In this document: one piece after another, positions 18,236-27,335 of the stretch
Position numbering within the stretch: the first letter of the stretch is position 1
How the letters are laid out: every line of letters begins with the position of its first letter
Assembly (NCBI GenBank): GCA_028288705.1
Contig: JAQBNH010000006.1
Location: 186,001-250,000 of the forward strand
From: Ferruginibacter sp.
Lineage (GTDB): Bacteria; Bacteroidota; Bacteroidia; Chitinophagales; Chitinophagaceae
DNA length: 64,000 bases
Direction of reading: 5' to 3'
Notes under the pieces: model-generated
What the model was told of the DNA's origin: nothing
The model's input: only the letters and a program-made list of their open reading frames with translations
Database searches by the model: none
Made by a program: the position numbers and the translations under genes

Positions 18236-18539
18236 AACAAAATTTTGCCTAAAGGTATGCCCTGGATGAGTGCGACGAATCGATGGTGATTATACCCGTG
18301 CCGCCCGGACATTTACCTATCATTTTTACGTTTTATTCTCTTCTCAAAAAAATTTATTCTTTCCACAACTGGTGTAAAACCGTTGGAATGCAGCAGGCAA
18401 TTGATTAAATAAAATATGCACATGAATTGTCCACAGCTGTTGATATTTATAAATATGAAAGTTGATAGACAACAAATATTTTCGTCTCCCTCCGATTCGG
18501 GGAACCACAATCGCCATAATCCAAAACAATTTATCTGTT
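18236..18539. other. Intergenic region between dtd and nrdJ
   Basis: This 304-nt region is divergent between dtd and nrdJ. I see no RNA gene and no cobalamin-riboswitch B12 box. It holds an AT-rich perfect palindrome (18443-18456) and a DnaA-box-like TTGTCCACA (18427-18435). A longer nrdJ start (ATG 18462) would sit inside it but would add 26 residues not typical of the family. Confidence 0.5.
18443..18456. promoter_or_regulatory. 14-bp perfect palindrome upstream of nrdJ
   Basis: ATATTTATAAATAT is fully self-complementary and lies 84 nt before the nrdJ start. It could be an operator or only AT-rich promoter DNA. Confidence 0.3.
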
Positions 18540-21500
18540 ATGCCAACAAAAAAGAAGCCTGTAACCGCGCTCCAGTTCAGCCGCCAGTTTACGAGGGAAG
18601 GTGTTAGCCCTTTCGACATGTTTGAATATGATTACCGTACCTCGATCATTAAAAACCCGACGGGTGAAGTGGTCTTCCAGATGGATAACGTGGAAGTTCC
18701 GCATCAGTGGAGCCAGATCGCAACAGATATCCTCGCACAAAAGTATTTCCGTAAAGCCGGCGTTCCTCAGGAAGATGGCAGCACGGGCCGCGAAACAAGT
18801 GCACGCCAGGTAGCACATCGCATGGCGCATTGCTGGAGAGTATGGGGCGAACGCTATGATTATTTTGCAACAGAAAAAGATGCACAGATATTTTACGAAG
18901 AACTGGTATACTCCATTTTAAACCAGGCCTGCGTACCAAATAGTCCGCAATGGTTTAATACCGGCTTACATGAAGTGTATGGCATTACCGGCAAACCGCA
19001 GGGCCATTATTATGTAGATGCAAAAGATGGTATGTTGAAAAAATCAACATCAGCTTATGAGCGCCCGCAACCTCATGCCTGTTTTATTTTAAGTGTTGAT
19101 GACGACCTGGTGAATGATGGTGGTATCATGGACCTTTGGGTTCGCGAAGCCAGAATATTCAAATATGGCAGCGGAGTTGGGACAAACTACAGCAGTATAC
19201 GTGGCGAAGGCGAAAAACTGAGTGGTGGCGGTACCTCGAGTGGGTTAATGAGTTTCTTAAAAATTGGTGATCGTGCAGCAGGAGCTATTAAAAGCGGCGG
19301 TACCACAAGGCGTGCGGCAAAAATGGTTTGCCTTGACCTGGATCATCCCGAGATCGTGAATTTTGTTAACTGGAAAGTTGAAGAAGAGAAGAAAGTGGCT
19401 GCGTTGATCGCTGCAGGCTACCCGAGCGATTATGAAGGAGAAGCATATCGCACGGTGAGTGGGCAGAACAGTAATAATTCTGTACGCATCCCGAATAGCT
19501 TTTTCAAAACACTGGATGCAAACGGCGACTGGGAATTAAAAGGCCGGAGCGATGGGCGTACCATGCGTACCATAAAAGCCCGGGATCTTTGGGAACAGAT
19601 CAATTACGCAGCATGGCGTTGCGCTGATCCCGGAACACAATACGACACAACCATCAACGAATGGCATACTTGTCCTGAAGGTGGCCCGATCCGCGCAAGC
19701 AATCCTTGCAGCGAATACATGTTTTTAGATAATACAGCTTGCAACCTCGCGAGTGTAAATCTGCGGAAATTCTTCAATGAAGCAGACAATAGTTTTGATG
19801 TGGCCGGCTTTGAACATACCAGCCGTTTATGGACAGTCGTATTGGAGATTTCTGTGTTAATGGCGCAGTTTCCATCAAAAGAAGTGGCGCAATTAAGTTA
19901 TGATTACCGCACGCTCGGGCTGGGTTATGCCAACCTTGGGTCGATGCTGATGGTGAGTGGCATTGCTTACGACAGTGAAGAAGCACGCGGCATTGCTGGT
20001 GCTATCACGGCGATCATGACGGGTGTTGCGTATTCCACATCGGCAGAAATGGCGGGCATTCTCGGAGCGTTCTCAAAATATGAATTGAATAAAGAACATA
20101 TGCTGCGCGTAATGCGTAATCATCGTGCAGCAGCATATGATGCAATGGATGCTTACGAAGGCATCGAGATAAAACCTAAAGGGATCAACGCAAAATATTG
20201 TCCGGATTATTTATTAAAAGCGGCTACACGTGCCTGGGATAATGCCGTGCAGCTGGGTGAAAAATTTGGTTATCGCAATGCCCAAACGACAGTGATAGCT
20301 CCAACAGGAACGATCGGCCTGGTAATGGATTGTGATACCACCGGCGTTGAGCCTGATTTCGCTTTGGTGAAATTTAAGAAATTAAGTGGCGGTGGCTATT
20401 TCAAGATCATCAACCAAAGTGTTCCGCAGGCGCTGAGGAATTTAAAATACAGCGAGCAGGAGCTGGAAGAGATCGTGAATTATGCAAAAGGTCACGCAAC
20501 GCTTAAAGGTGCCCCATACATTAATGAAAACACGCTCCAGGCAAAAGGTTTTCTTCCATTGGAAATTGATAAATTAAATGCCGCGATGGGCAGTGCTTTT
20601 GAAATTGGCTTTGTATTTAATGTATATACACTCGGGGAGCCCTGCCTGGAAAGATTGGGCTTTAAACCGGAACAATACAATGATTTCGGCTGGAGTTTAC
20701 TGGAAGCGCTTGGTTTTACTGATGATGAAATTGAAGCCGCAAATATTTACGTGTGTGGAACGATGACTGTTGAAGGCGCCCCTTATCTGAAAGATGAACA
20801 TTTGCCTGTTTTTGATTGTGCGAACAAATGCGGACAGATCGGTGAACGATATATTCATGCGCATGGGCATATTCGTATGATGGCCGCGGCGCAACCGTTC
20901 TTAAGCGGTGCGATCAGCAAAACCATCAACCTTCCGAATGAAGCCAGTATGGAAGAAATTGCAGATTCTTATCGCCTCAGCTGGGAGCTTGGGTTGAAAG
21001 CATGTGCGCTTTACCGTGATGGCAGTAAACTGAGCCAACCGCTGAGCAATAAATCTGACAAGAAAAAGAAAACTGTGGAAACAGAATCGGAGCAATCGTC
21101 CTTGTTGAATGAAAGCGGCCTGGTGGATATGGCTAAGCTCACGATTGATGAATTGCTGGAGGAAATGAATAAACGCGTACAAAACAGCGCAGACACTTCT
21201 TTAAAAAGACAACTCGCGATGATCGTTGAACGCCGCGCACTTCCTGCTAAACGTCGAGGATTCACACAAAAAGCAAAGATCAACGGGCAAGCTTTATTCC
21301 TGCGTACCGGTGAGTACAATGACGGAACTTTAGGAGAGATCTTTATCGATATGGCGAAAGAAGGTGCAACGATGCGCAGTATGCTCAACTGTTTTGCTAT
21401 CGCAATTTCTATCGGCCTTCAATATGGTGTACCGCTGGAAGAATATGTGGAGAAATTTGTGTTTACACGTTTCGAACCGGCAGGAATGGTAGATCACCCG

Positions 21501-21893
21501 AATATTAAAACCACCACTTCTATTATCGATTTCATGTTCCGTGCGCTGGCTTACGAATACCTTGGCCGAACCGACCTTGTTCATGTGCTGGACAAACCGG
21601 AGGTTCAAAACCTTGGCAATGAAGATTGGGATGTAAATACACCAACGATCGGAGATCGCAAACATGAACTCAGTGAAGTGCGTGTACTCGGTACCGTTTC
21701 CGGCATTCCTGCGCACCGTGCAACTTCTCCTGCGAGAAGTATGGACACCAATAACAGCATGCAAGGCGTTAATGCGGCAGCGAAAAGCATGCAGGGTGAT
21801 GCCCCGGCTTGTAACACCTGCGGGCACATTACCGTAAGAAGCGGCACCTGTTATAAATGCCTGAACTGTGGCAACAGCCTGGGTTGTAGCTAA
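18540..21893 (+). CDS. nrdJ: Adenosylcobalamin-dependent (class II) ribonucleotide reductase
   Basis: NrdJ reduces ribonucleotides to deoxyribonucleotides using adenosylcobalamin as radical source, independent of oxygen. From ATG 18540 the product is 1117 residues, beginning MPTKKKPVTALQFSRQF. Core motifs include QACVPNSPQWFNTG, PHACFILSV, FKYGSGVGTNYS, the substrate-loop NPCSEYMFLDNTACNLAS, and TTVIAPTGTIG for phosphate binding. A TSCPD domain occupies about residues 900-1040 (GFTQKAKINGQALFLRTGEY). The end is a cysteine-rich zinc-ribbon-like tail (CNTCG, CYKCLNCG) that probably relays thiols. No partner NrdB is needed. A terminator follows. Length fits the long NrdJ subgroup. Confidence 0.95.
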   Translation: MPTKKKPVTALQFSRQFTREGVSPFDMFEYDYRTSIIKNPTGEVVFQMDNVEVPHQWSQIATDILAQKYFRKAGVPQEDGSTGRETSARQVAHRMAHCWRVWGERYDYFATEKDAQIFYEELVYSILNQACVPNSPQWFNTGLHEVYGITGKPQGHYYVDAKDGMLKKSTSAYERPQPHACFILSVDDDLVNDGGIMDLWVREARIFKYGSGVGTNYSSIRGEGEKLSGGGTSSGLMSFLKIGDRAAGAIKSGGTTRRAAKMVCLDLDHPEIVNFVNWKVEEEKKVAALIAAGYPSDYEGEAYRTVSGQNSNNSVRIPNSFFKTLDANGDWELKGRSDGRTMRTIKARDLWEQINYAAWRCADPGTQYDTTINEWHTCPEGGPIRASNPCSEYMFLDNTACNLASVNLRKFFNEADNSFDVAGFEHTSRLWTVVLEISVLMAQFPSKEVAQLSYDYRTLGLGYANLGSMLMVSGIAYDSEEARGIAGAITAIMTGVAYSTSAEMAGILGAFSKYELNKEHMLRVMRNHRAAAYDAMDAYEGIEIKPKGINAKYCPDYLLKAATRAWDNAVQLGEKFGYRNAQTTVIAPTGTIGLVMDCDTTGVEPDFALVKFKKLSGGGYFKIINQSVPQALRNLKYSEQELEEIVNYAKGHATLKGAPYINENTLQAKGFLPLEIDKLNAAMGSAFEIGFVFNVYTLGEPCLERLGFKPEQYNDFGWSLLEALGFTDDEIEAANIYVCGTMTVEGAPYLKDEHLPVFDCANKCGQIGERYIHAHGHIRMMAAAQPFLSGAISKTINLPNEASMEEIADSYRLSWELGLKACALYRDGSKLSQPLSNKSDKKKKTVETESEQSSLLNESGLVDMAKLTIDELLEEMNKRVQNSADTSLKRQLAMIVERRALPAKRRGFTQKAKINGQALFLRTGEYNDGTLGEIFIDMAKEGATMRSMLNCFAIAISIGLQYGVPLEEYVEKFVFTRFEPAGMVDHPNIKTTTSIIDFMFRALAYEYLGRTDLVHVLDKPEVQNLGNEDWDVNTPTIGDRKHELSEVRVLGTVSGIPAHRATSPARSMDTNNSMQGVNAAAKSMQGDAPACNTCGHITVRSGTCYKCLNCGNSLGCS

Positions 21894-21922
21894 AATACTT
21901 ACTTAACCGAAGCATAGATGAT

Positions 21923-21951
21923 ACGCCACTTGAAAGAGTGGCGTTTTTTTT
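21923..21951 (+). terminator. Terminator of nrdJ
   Basis: ACGCCACT (21923-21930) pairs with AGTGGCGT (21937-21944) over a 6-nt loop, followed by T8. A textbook intrinsic terminator 29 nt after the nrdJ stop. Confidence 0.9.
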
Positions 21952-22079
21952 ATGGAGCATCTGTTAACCCTGCTTGGCATACACATTATTAACTTTTTTC
22001 ATGTTAATAAAAGTTTGGCGCATGCGTGATTTTATCAGTATTATCCAATATTTTCATTGAACCAACTAACCGTACGTTT

Positions 22080-25000
22080 ATGAGCACAGGTAAAGCTACC
22101 CCTGTTTTTTTAGCACTATGCATGCTACTATCCAATGTTGTTTCTGTAAATGCCCAGGAAAATAATCCACTCATTAATAGTGGAGATGTGATCAAAACAG
22201 GCACGAACATGCATGATTCAAAAGAGTACAAGGCCGCCATCCGCGAATACCAAAAGATTAGCAGAAGCGACACCAACTATGCCCGCGTTTTGCACGAAAT
22301 AAGCTATTCCCATTACGCAGATTCGCAGATGGAAAAATCACTGGAATATGCGAAACTTGGTCTGCAATTATTCCCCCAACGATTTTCCGATTATTCTATG
22401 TTGGCAGCAAATGCTGTTGATGATTTGAAGAGGCCCGATGAAGCCATAAAATTTTACGATAGTGCGATAGCCAGAGATGTTCATTCGTCTTTACTATATT
22501 TCAATAAAGCAGTCGTACTCTACCAGCAGAAAAGTTATGCTGATGCAAAAACCAATCTTGAGAAGGCATTGCTGCTGAATCCATTTCACCCTTCCTCACA
22601 TTATTATGTAGGCAAAATTTATGAATTACAGGGAAATCTTCCGGCCGCTATGCTCGCATATCAAACCTATTTGCTTGTAGCACCTGATGGAAGATATTTT
22701 CGTACCGTTATTCAATCATTAAGTGATATCGCGCTGGTAACAGACAAGGTATTAGAAAATTTAAAAAATAAAAAAGCCAGTAAGACAGATAACTTCTCAC
22801 TACAGCAAGATATCCTGCTTTCCAAGATCGCGCTGGATAAACAATACAAACTCAGGGTAGCCCTCGAGGATGATATTGTGCGGCAGATCCAGGTGACAAA
22901 TGAAAAACTGGAATACATAAAAAACGATCCCGGGTTTGCGATGCAATTCTATGTTCCCTTTTTTACTGCGAATATGCGTGAGGAGCAATTTGAACCAATG
23001 ATTTTTTCCATGTTTTCGGGGGTTGATTCCAAAGTCATTCAAAATTGGAATAAAGACAACCAGAAGAAACATTCTGCTTTTGTGAAAGCAGCTTCCGCTT
23101 ATTTCGAACGCCTAAAAACAACAAAAGTGCTGGATCTTAACGCACGCGAAAAGTCCACCTACACATATTTCTACGATAACGGATACCTTGTAGGTAAAGG
23201 CGACCAATCTGCTGATAAAGAACAGGTGCCATTGGGAAGATGGGAATATTTTTATTCAACCGGGATAAGGAAGGCTGCCGGAAGTTTCAATAATAAAGGT
23301 AACAAAGAAGGAACCTGGGAATACTTTCATGAAAACGGAAAACTAAAGGAACGAACTATTTATAAAGATGACCAGGCCGAAGGGTTGTCGGAAGGTTGGT
23401 ACAATAACGGCAATAAGTGGTTTACAGAAACATTTGTCAACGGAAAATTAAACGGTATGCAACTCGTAAATTATTACAACGAGCTGCCGAGCAAGCGCAC
23501 CATGCTGAAGGATGACCTAAAGGATGGTGAGCAAAAACTCTACACACTTAAAGGTTTATTGAAAGCGACGGTAAGTTATTCCGCCGATAAACTGGAAGGA
23601 CCAACGCGAAATTATTACGAGGATGGAAAAATAAAAAATGAAATGGTCTATAAAAATGACCTTGAAGAAGGCCGTTACAAAAGTTATTTTGAATCTGGCA
23701 AATTAAATATGGAAGGAGACTTCGCGAAAGGGTTACGCCAGGGTTTATGGACAACCTATTATGAAGATGGCAGCATCGCCGAAAAGACTACTTACCTCGA
23801 TAATGAAATCACAGGAGAATTTACAGAATACCATAAGAACGGGAAATTAAGTCGCGTAGGAAATTATTACAAGAAAAAAATCGATGGCAAGTTATCCAGT
23901 TTCGATGATGACGGAAAAGTTTTCAGTGAAACAGTATATGAAAAAGGCAGGCTGCGTGAAATACGCTTTCTTGATAAGTCGGGGAATGTGATCTCCACAA
24001 CCACGACAAGAAAAGGCGCGGCAAATATTATTTTTTACAGTGCCGACGGAATCAAACAGAGCGAAGGGTTTTTTGATAAGGAGGGCAACCGCAACGGAAA
24101 GTTTACCTGGTATTATAACAATGGTAAGGTGAGCGAAGAATCTGAATGGAAAAGTGGCGAACAGGATGGCATGCAAACTTCTTACTATGCAAATGGTAAA
24201 GTAAGGAAAACTACGTCCTTCACAGCAGGTACAGAAAATGGATATTTCAAAGACTATAATGCCAACGGAAGTTTGAACTCTGAAGGATGGATCGTCGATG
24301 GCCAGCGTCAACAAAACTTTCTTTATTATAACAAGAGCGGTAAGCTGACAACAAATGAATATTATTTGAATAATGACCTGGATGGCTATTCCATCACGTT
24401 TGACCCTTCCGGGAAAAAAACTACGGAAAGCAAATACAGCACGGGCTGGATCAACAGTATATCCGATTTCGACACGAGTGGCCGTATCCTCACTCTTAAC
24501 CAGTATGAAAATGGCCATGGTCCGTTCGGCTATAAATTTCAGAATGGAAAGGTTGCCGCAAAAGGCAGTTATAACAATTACCTGCTTTCCGGTCCGCTTG
24601 TATATTATTACTTTGATGGCAGCGTCAGTTCTGAAGCCTTTTATAAATTAGGAGACAAAGACAGTACCTATAAATTTTATTACCATGGTGGAAAACTGCA
24701 GGCAGAAGGGAAATATCACCATAATGAAAGAGAAGGCATCTGGAAAAATTATTTCCCTGACGGCAAAATCAGTGAAGAAAGAAATTTCGTGAACGGGCTT
24801 GAAGAGGGCATTTCCAAAGTGTATAAAAATGACGGAACCCTCGAAAAAACATTATCATATAAAGATGGTGAGTTGGATGGGCCGTATGATTTTTTTGCTG
24901 CCGCTAACCAGCTCGCGGTTCGGTTAAATTACAAAGCCAACGAATTAAAAAGCTACCAGTATGAAGTAAAACCGGGTTCCGTCTCAGAGCCGATCCTGGT

Positions 25001-25385
25001 GAAGTCGGGTTCAGGGATGGTAGAAGCAAAATATCCCAATGGCAAAATAAGTTACCAGGCTGCATTTAATGAAAGTAATGGCGAAGGCATTCGTAAAATT
25101 TTCTATCCGAATGGAAATATCTATTTCGACGGAATTCGTTTAAATGGCTTCAACGAAGGCAATTGCAAAACATATTATGCCAATGCTGTTGTAAAAGAAG
25201 ATGAAAATTATTTACTCGGAGAGCTGCACGGGCTCTGCCGATATTATTACAGCAATGGGAAAATGGAGAGGGAAGAAAATTATTACGAAGGCTCAAAGCA
25301 CGGCATTTCAAAATACTTTGACGAGCAAGGAAAGTTGAAAAAAACGGAGACTCATTATTATGGCATCTTACAATCAATAAAATAG
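22080..25385 (+). CDS. Secreted TPR plus MORN-repeat protein
   Basis: The 1101-residue envelope protein has a signal peptide (residues 1-25, ending VNA-QE). TPR-like helices cover about residues 35-230 (DSKEYKAAIREYQKI, DEAIKFYDSAI, LNPFHPSSHYYVGKIYELQGN). From about residue 380 to the C terminus run some 30 MORN_2-type units of about 23-24 residues, of the pattern G-x-W-x-x-Y-x-x-N/D-G-K-x-x-x-x-x-x-Y-x-x-G. Proteins of this kind are often labelled YwqK antitoxins, but nothing here suggests a toxin partner. The ATG at 22080 gives the signal peptide, while an upstream GTG (22026) does not. Twelve nt separate it from the next gene, so the three genes to 29282 look like one operon. The role is unknown; a peptidoglycan or surface scaffold is inference. 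Confidence 0.82.
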   Translation: MSTGKATPVFLALCMLLSNVVSVNAQENNPLINSGDVIKTGTNMHDSKEYKAAIREYQKISRSDTNYARVLHEISYSHYADSQMEKSLEYAKLGLQLFPQRFSDYSMLAANAVDDLKRPDEAIKFYDSAIARDVHSSLLYFNKAVVLYQQKSYADAKTNLEKALLLNPFHPSSHYYVGKIYELQGNLPAAMLAYQTYLLVAPDGRYFRTVIQSLSDIALVTDKVLENLKNKKASKTDNFSLQQDILLSKIALDKQYKLRVALEDDIVRQIQVTNEKLEYIKNDPGFAMQFYVPFFTANMREEQFEPMIFSMFSGVDSKVIQNWNKDNQKKHSAFVKAASAYFERLKTTKVLDLNAREKSTYTYFYDNGYLVGKGDQSADKEQVPLGRWEYFYSTGIRKAAGSFNNKGNKEGTWEYFHENGKLKERTIYKDDQAEGLSEGWYNNGNKWFTETFVNGKLNGMQLVNYYNELPSKRTMLKDDLKDGEQKLYTLKGLLKATVSYSADKLEGPTRNYYEDGKIKNEMVYKNDLEEGRYKSYFESGKLNMEGDFAKGLRQGLWTTYYEDGSIAEKTTYLDNEITGEFTEYHKNGKLSRVGNYYKKKIDGKLSSFDDDGKVFSETVYEKGRLREIRFLDKSGNVISTTTTRKGAANIIFYSADGIKQSEGFFDKEGNRNGKFTWYYNNGKVSEESEWKSGEQDGMQTSYYANGKVRKTTSFTAGTENGYFKDYNANGSLNSEGWIVDGQRQQNFLYYNKSGKLTTNEYYLNNDLDGYSITFDPSGKKTTESKYSTGWINSISDFDTSGRILTLNQYENGHGPFGYKFQNGKVAAKGSYNNYLLSGPLVYYYFDGSVSSEAFYKLGDKDSTYKFYYHGGKLQAEGKYHHNEREGIWKNYFPDGKISEERNFVNGLEEGISKVYKNDGTLEKTLSYKDGELDGPYDFFAAANQLAVRLNYKANELKSYQYEVKPGSVSEPILVKSGSGMVEAKYPNGKISYQAAFNESNGEGIRKIFYPNGNIYFDGIRLNGFNEGNCKTYYANAVVKEDENYLLGELHGLCRYYYSNGKMEREENYYEGSKHGISKYFDEQGKLKKTETHYYGILQSIK

Positions 25386-25397
25386 CTAACGCACACC

Positions 25398-27317
25398 ATG
25401 AGAAAAAAAATAAAGTGGCTCATTCCTTTTCTCCTTATTCCTTTCGCAATGCATGCTCAGAGTCCGGGAGAAGCTATCGCGGCATTCCCGGGAATGGATA
25501 TGGTTTATCAGAATTATACACAGCAGTTGAAACTGAGTATTAAAGATGGCGTACCCGTAGCCGAGCGCAACCAGGAAATTGATATCCTGATGCTGACAGA
25601 TAAAAATTCAAATATGCTGAGTCGTTATGCAGTTTACCATAGCGGTTATAACGAGCTCACAGAACTTGAAGCATACACGCTGGTTCCCGCAGGAAATAAA
25701 TTCAAACAAATAAAATCTTCAGATAAAAAAACATCCGGTAGCTCTGGTAACAATGTGTTTTACGACGATACAAAAGAAACAACTTTTAATTTCAACGGGC
25801 TTACTCAAAATGCCATTGCACATGTATCGTACAGCCAGTTTTTAAAAGATGCGCACTTGCTGTCGGCTTTTTTTCCGCCAACCAACATGCCCGTACTTAA
25901 CTCATCCTTTTCAGTGACGGTGCCGAACAATATCAAGATTGCTTATGTCGTAAAAAATGACCCAAAGGGATTGTTTCAATTTACGCAGGATAAAAAGAAA
26001 AAAGAATCTGTTTACACCTGGACATTAAAAAACAGGAAATCCGTCACCGATTATGGTAATGCGCCGAATGAACGATACTTTGAACCACATGTGATTGTTT
26101 ACATCACCTCCTACGAAACCGACCAGGGTACACAGCCTTTTTTAAATTCCGTCCAGGATTTATATACCTGGAATATTTCTTTTTTGAAAGACCTCAACAA
26201 AGTACCGGACCCTATCTTAAAAAGCATTGTGGATTCGCTCACAAAAAATGAAACCGATGAAAAAATAAAGGCGCTAAAAATTTATCAATGGGTGCAACAT
26301 CATATCCGCTACGTTGCATTTGAGGCGGGAGAAGAAGGCTTCAGGCCGCGGCAGGCAGGAGATGTTTGTGCCAAACGTTATGGTGATTGTAAAGACATGA
26401 GCAGCATCATTACGCAGATGATGCGTATGGCTGGCATCAAGGCTTATTATACATGGATCGGCACAAGAGATCTTCCATATAGTTATGCAGAAACACCCGT
26501 ACCGATGGTAGACAACCACATGATTTCTACTGCACGCATAAATGGAGAATGGATGTTTTTTGATGGAACGGATGCGAATGCAAAATTTGATATGCCGCCA
26601 GCATTTATTCAGGGTAAAGAAGCGATGGTGGGAATCGATGATACAAAATATCAGCTGTTAACGATCCCGGTAGCCAATCCTCAAAAAAGTGTGATCACGG
26701 ACAGTACTTATATCAATATTTCCGAGCAAGGTGTTAGTGGTTATGAAGTGGTAAATTATGCAGGCTACTTTGGGAAAGAAGTGTATTCATCATTGATGTA
26801 CCGGGATGAAAAAGAGACCAAAGACTATGTAAACAAAAGGATGTCAAAAGGTAGTAATAAATTCATTTTAGGCAACTTCGATATCGTTCGGTCTGCTCCT
26901 GATCAAAATGAAGCGCGGATCAATGCTCATTTCGAAATTCCCGGGTATAGTAAAAAAGTCGGAGATGAATATTACATTAATTTAAACCTTGAAAAACTTC
27001 TGGAGAACCAGCAGATAGATTTGGAAAAACGGCAGGTACCGTTAGAAACAGAATTTAATTCCTGCATTAATCAATACCATATTCTTGCTATACCAGAAGG
27101 ATACCAGGTCGCTTCAGTACCTAAAAATTTCTCCTTCGAAAATGACCTTATTAAAATACAGTTTTACTACAAGGTTATCGACGGTAAAGTAATTGCAGCG
27201 CAGGAAATTCAAAACAAAAAACTGCTGCTAGGTACGCAGGATTTTAAAGAATGGAATAAACCGATGAAAGACGTTCAGGCTTTTTATAAAGAGTCTGTTG
27301 TGCTGGAAAAAAAATAA
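25398..27317 (+). CDS. DUF3857/transglutaminase-like envelope protein
   Basis: This 639-residue exported protein has a signal peptide at residues 1-20 (ending MHA-Q) and an N-terminal DUF3857 beta domain (about residues 45-240). A transglutaminase-like cysteine-protease fold follows (about residues 275-400), then a C-terminal beta-rich DUF2569/DUF3858-like region. The catalytic triad is intact: Cys331 in RYGDCKDMSS, His374 in VDNHMIS and Asp389 in MFFDGTDA. The fold performs acyl transfer or peptide hydrolysis in other members; the substrate here is unknown. It is flanked by the MORN protein (12 nt) and a paralogue without the triad (18 nt). Confidence 0.87.
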   Translation: MRKKIKWLIPFLLIPFAMHAQSPGEAIAAFPGMDMVYQNYTQQLKLSIKDGVPVAERNQEIDILMLTDKNSNMLSRYAVYHSGYNELTELEAYTLVPAGNKFKQIKSSDKKTSGSSGNNVFYDDTKETTFNFNGLTQNAIAHVSYSQFLKDAHLLSAFFPPTNMPVLNSSFSVTVPNNIKIAYVVKNDPKGLFQFTQDKKKKESVYTWTLKNRKSVTDYGNAPNERYFEPHVIVYITSYETDQGTQPFLNSVQDLYTWNISFLKDLNKVPDPILKSIVDSLTKNETDEKIKALKIYQWVQHHIRYVAFEAGEEGFRPRQAGDVCAKRYGDCKDMSSIITQMMRMAGIKAYYTWIGTRDLPYSYAETPVPMVDNHMISTARINGEWMFFDGTDANAKFDMPPAFIQGKEAMVGIDDTKYQLLTIPVANPQKSVITDSTYINISEQGVSGYEVVNYAGYFGKEVYSSLMYRDEKETKDYVNKRMSKGSNKFILGNFDIVRSAPDQNEARINAHFEIPGYSKKVGDEYYINLNLEKLLENQQIDLEKRQVPLETEFNSCINQYHILAIPEGYQVASVPKNFSFENDLIKIQFYYKVIDGKVIAAQEIQNKKLLLGTQDFKEWNKPMKDVQAFYKESVVLEKK

Positions 27318-27335
27318 TCACAATAAAACACCACA

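Noticed and set aside
18236-18539. Cobalamin riboswitch before the B12-dependent reductase
   Set aside because: The conserved B12 box and the expected paired helices were not found in this region.
22080-25385. YwqK-type antitoxin label for the MORN protein
   Set aside because: The MORN_2 family name reflects a profile, not a toxin-antitoxin pair; no toxin gene is adjacent, and the protein is exported and has TPR repeats.
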